This document shows positions 20,954 to 21,988 of a stretch of 21,988 bases of DNA, in pieces. The stretch's first letter is position 1. Each line of letters opens with the position of its first letter. This DNA comes from CAXMNX01 sp964194845. GTDB taxonomy: Bacteria; Pseudomonadota; Alphaproteobacteria; Rhodobacterales; Rhodobacteraceae. Under the pieces are notes generated by a model that was not told where the DNA came from, did no database searches, and saw only the letters and a list, made by a program, of their open reading frames with translations. The position numbers and the translations under genes are program-made. The stretch is taken from the NCBI GenBank assembly GCA_964194845.1, contig CAXMNX010000008.1, positions 1-21,988 on the forward strand, given 5' to 3'.

Positions 20954-21886
20954 TTAGAACGACAGGCCCAGACCAGCCGACCATGTCGACGAACCGCTCG
21001 AGTCGCCGTAGCCAACCATGGCAGTAGCGCCGCCGCCGAGGTCGTAGTTGACCGCAAGACCAAAGCCGTCGCAGCTTGCCGCGCCGCCGCAGGGTGCGGT
21101 AACCGCACCATCCGTATTACCAGATTTCTCACCGTAGTTGGCATGGAAAGTGGCCGCGCCAGCCGAGTACACCAAACCAATCGCAGTGTAGTCGCCTTCG
21201 GTGCTGTGATCGGTGTAGTTCGCAAGAATCTCAAAACCGCCCATGTCAGCTCTGACACTAACACCGGAGATATCAACAACGCCGTTGTCCTGGAAACCAA
21301 CGCCGATGGCCAGACCACTGCCGCCGCCCACATCGCCAGACCACCGAACACCAACGCCAATTACGTCGTCCGAACCGGCGGTGTCGTCAAGCTCAGCCGA
21401 AACATCGAACACAATTTCACCGAACGAATAATTGTATTTGAGAATCTGGCCGTCGTTGTAACCGTCAAGCCCATCGTTACCGCTGAAGCCAGAGTGCGCG
21501 GTATGATCGTCGGCAATCGACGTCAGCGAGTCAACTTCCGTCAAAGCAGCGTCGAAAGCGCCATCGGTGTCACCCATGGTGATCGTGCCGAAGCTGCCGG
21601 ATACGAACACCGAATGCGATCCGCTGTCGCCGCCGATGCCGCCGCCGTCGCCGGCGGCGGTGTCGTGGTCGATTTCGTCCAAGTCAATAGTTGCGCCGAA
21701 CGTCAGACCATTGTCGGTTTCGCCCGACAGTTTGAATGTTACGTCAAGATCGTGGTGGAACTCAACGCTGCTGGCTCCGCCAGCGTCCTTAATACCAATT
21801 TCCGCGTAACCGCTGAGCGATACGTCAGCAGCTGCAGCGCCAGCGCTCATTACCAGAGCGGTTGTGCCTAGAAGAACCTTTTTCAT
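20954..21886 (-). CDS. Rhodobacter-type outer-membrane porin
   Basis: A general-diffusion 16-stranded beta-barrel of the outer membrane. The 310-residue precursor has a signal peptide (MKKVLLGTTALVMSAGAAAA, cut before DVSLSG) and then the typical first strand SLSGYAEIGI. Alternating aromatic/hydrophobic strands with Asp/Gly-rich loops follow, ending in a terminal Phe (GLGLSF), the outer-membrane assembly signal. A Cys pair in the loop APCGGAASCDG (residues ~263-273) could form a disulfide. The acidic composition suggests a marine-type, cation-preferring pore, which is inference. GAGGGA precedes the ATG. The mRNA leader folds a hairpin at 21909-21932 and a strong terminator follows the stop. 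Confidence 0.93.
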   Translation of the reverse strand: MKKVLLGTTALVMSAGAAAADVSLSGYAEIGIKDAGGASSVEFHHDLDVTFKLSGETDNGLTFGATIDLDEIDHDTAAGDGGGIGGDSGSHSVFVSGSFGTITMGDTDGAFDAALTEVDSLTSIADDHTAHSGFSGNDGLDGYNDGQILKYNYSFGEIVFDVSAELDDTAGSDDVIGVGVRWSGDVGGGSGLAIGVGFQDNGVVDISGVSVRADMGGFEILANYTDHSTEGDYTAIGLVYSAGAATFHANYGEKSGNTDGAVTAPCGGAASCDGFGLAVNYDLGGGATAMVGYGDSSGSSTWSAGLGLSF

Positions 21887-21908
21887 CGTTTTTCCCTCGT
21901 GTGTAAAA

Positions 21909-21932
21909 GGTGCGTCTCAATCCGGTCGCACC
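21909..21932 (-). promoter_or_regulatory. Hairpin in the porin 5' leader
   Basis: GGTGCG (21909-21914) and CGCACC (21927-21932) are perfect 6-nt inverted arms around a 12-nt loop. The stem ends 22 nt upstream of the porin start codon. It may stabilise the porin mRNA or affect translation, or be a DNA operator. The porin promoter, beyond it, I could not identify with confidence in the remaining sequence to 21988. Confidence 0.4.
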
Positions 21933-21988
21933 GAACTGATTGGCAATGTGTTTCTATCTGTCGCCGCCTTATTGCAACCCGGGCACGC

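Noticed and set aside
21143..21871. 242-codon + strand frame opposite the porin gene
   Set aside because: The - strand reading has a signal peptide, porin strands and terminal Phe; the + frame has no family features.

Overview
The window looks like chromosomal DNA from an alphaproteobacterium of the Rhodobacterales (Roseobacter/Rhodobacter type). The grounds are the split F0 ATP synthase operon with separate b' and b subunits, a cysteine-free ribosomal protein L31, a PhaR polyhydroxyalkanoate regulator with a CTGC-N3-GCAG site, a Rhodobacter-type porin, and high-GC codon use. I see no insertion sequence, prophage, CRISPR array, tRNA or rRNA. This is mostly core genome, with a few regulatory structures and some less familiar proteins.

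Layout. Positions 58-3933 (+) form a translation/tRNA-modification operon: rpsP (with a very long Glu/Ala tail), rimM, a small Rossmann-fold protein fitted by overlaps between rimM and trmD, trmD, a 713-nt stretch with a doubtful or decayed ORF, rplS and rpmE. A strong terminator follows, then a second terminator-like structure with two mutually exclusive hairpins. Positions 4169-5413 hold a DUF1127 protein divergent from a GcvA-like LysR regulator, with an inverted CTAAT operator just before the lysR start. An M42 metallopeptidase (-) and a secreted pseudo-caspase with three WxxA...FPxG-type repeats and two peptidoglycan-binding domains (+) follow.

Positions 8399-11863 (-) hold the F0 operon atpI-atpB-atpE-atpF'-atpF, with an intergenic hairpin after atpE and a clear terminator. 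Downstream lies separately promoted, probably autoregulated phaR. Next come a universal stress protein (-), an ArsR regulator (+) and a LysR-EamA exporter operon (-). The lysR gene is divergent from an azoR-type FMN oxidoreductase (+).

Positions 15408-16199 (-) hold an OmpR-family response regulator with a structured 3' region and terminator. It is divergent from ribA and a YkuD-type L,D-transpeptidase (+). The last part (-) runs porin, a TPR-sulfotransferase fusion, and a YggS/PLPBP protein that overlaps the sulfotransferase gene.

The best candidates for something under-described are the pseudo-caspase/peptidoglycan-binding protein, the Rossmann protein inside the rimM-trmD pair, the rpsP acidic tail, the RNA structures at 4000-4050 and 10298-10324, and the 3' region of the response regulator gene.
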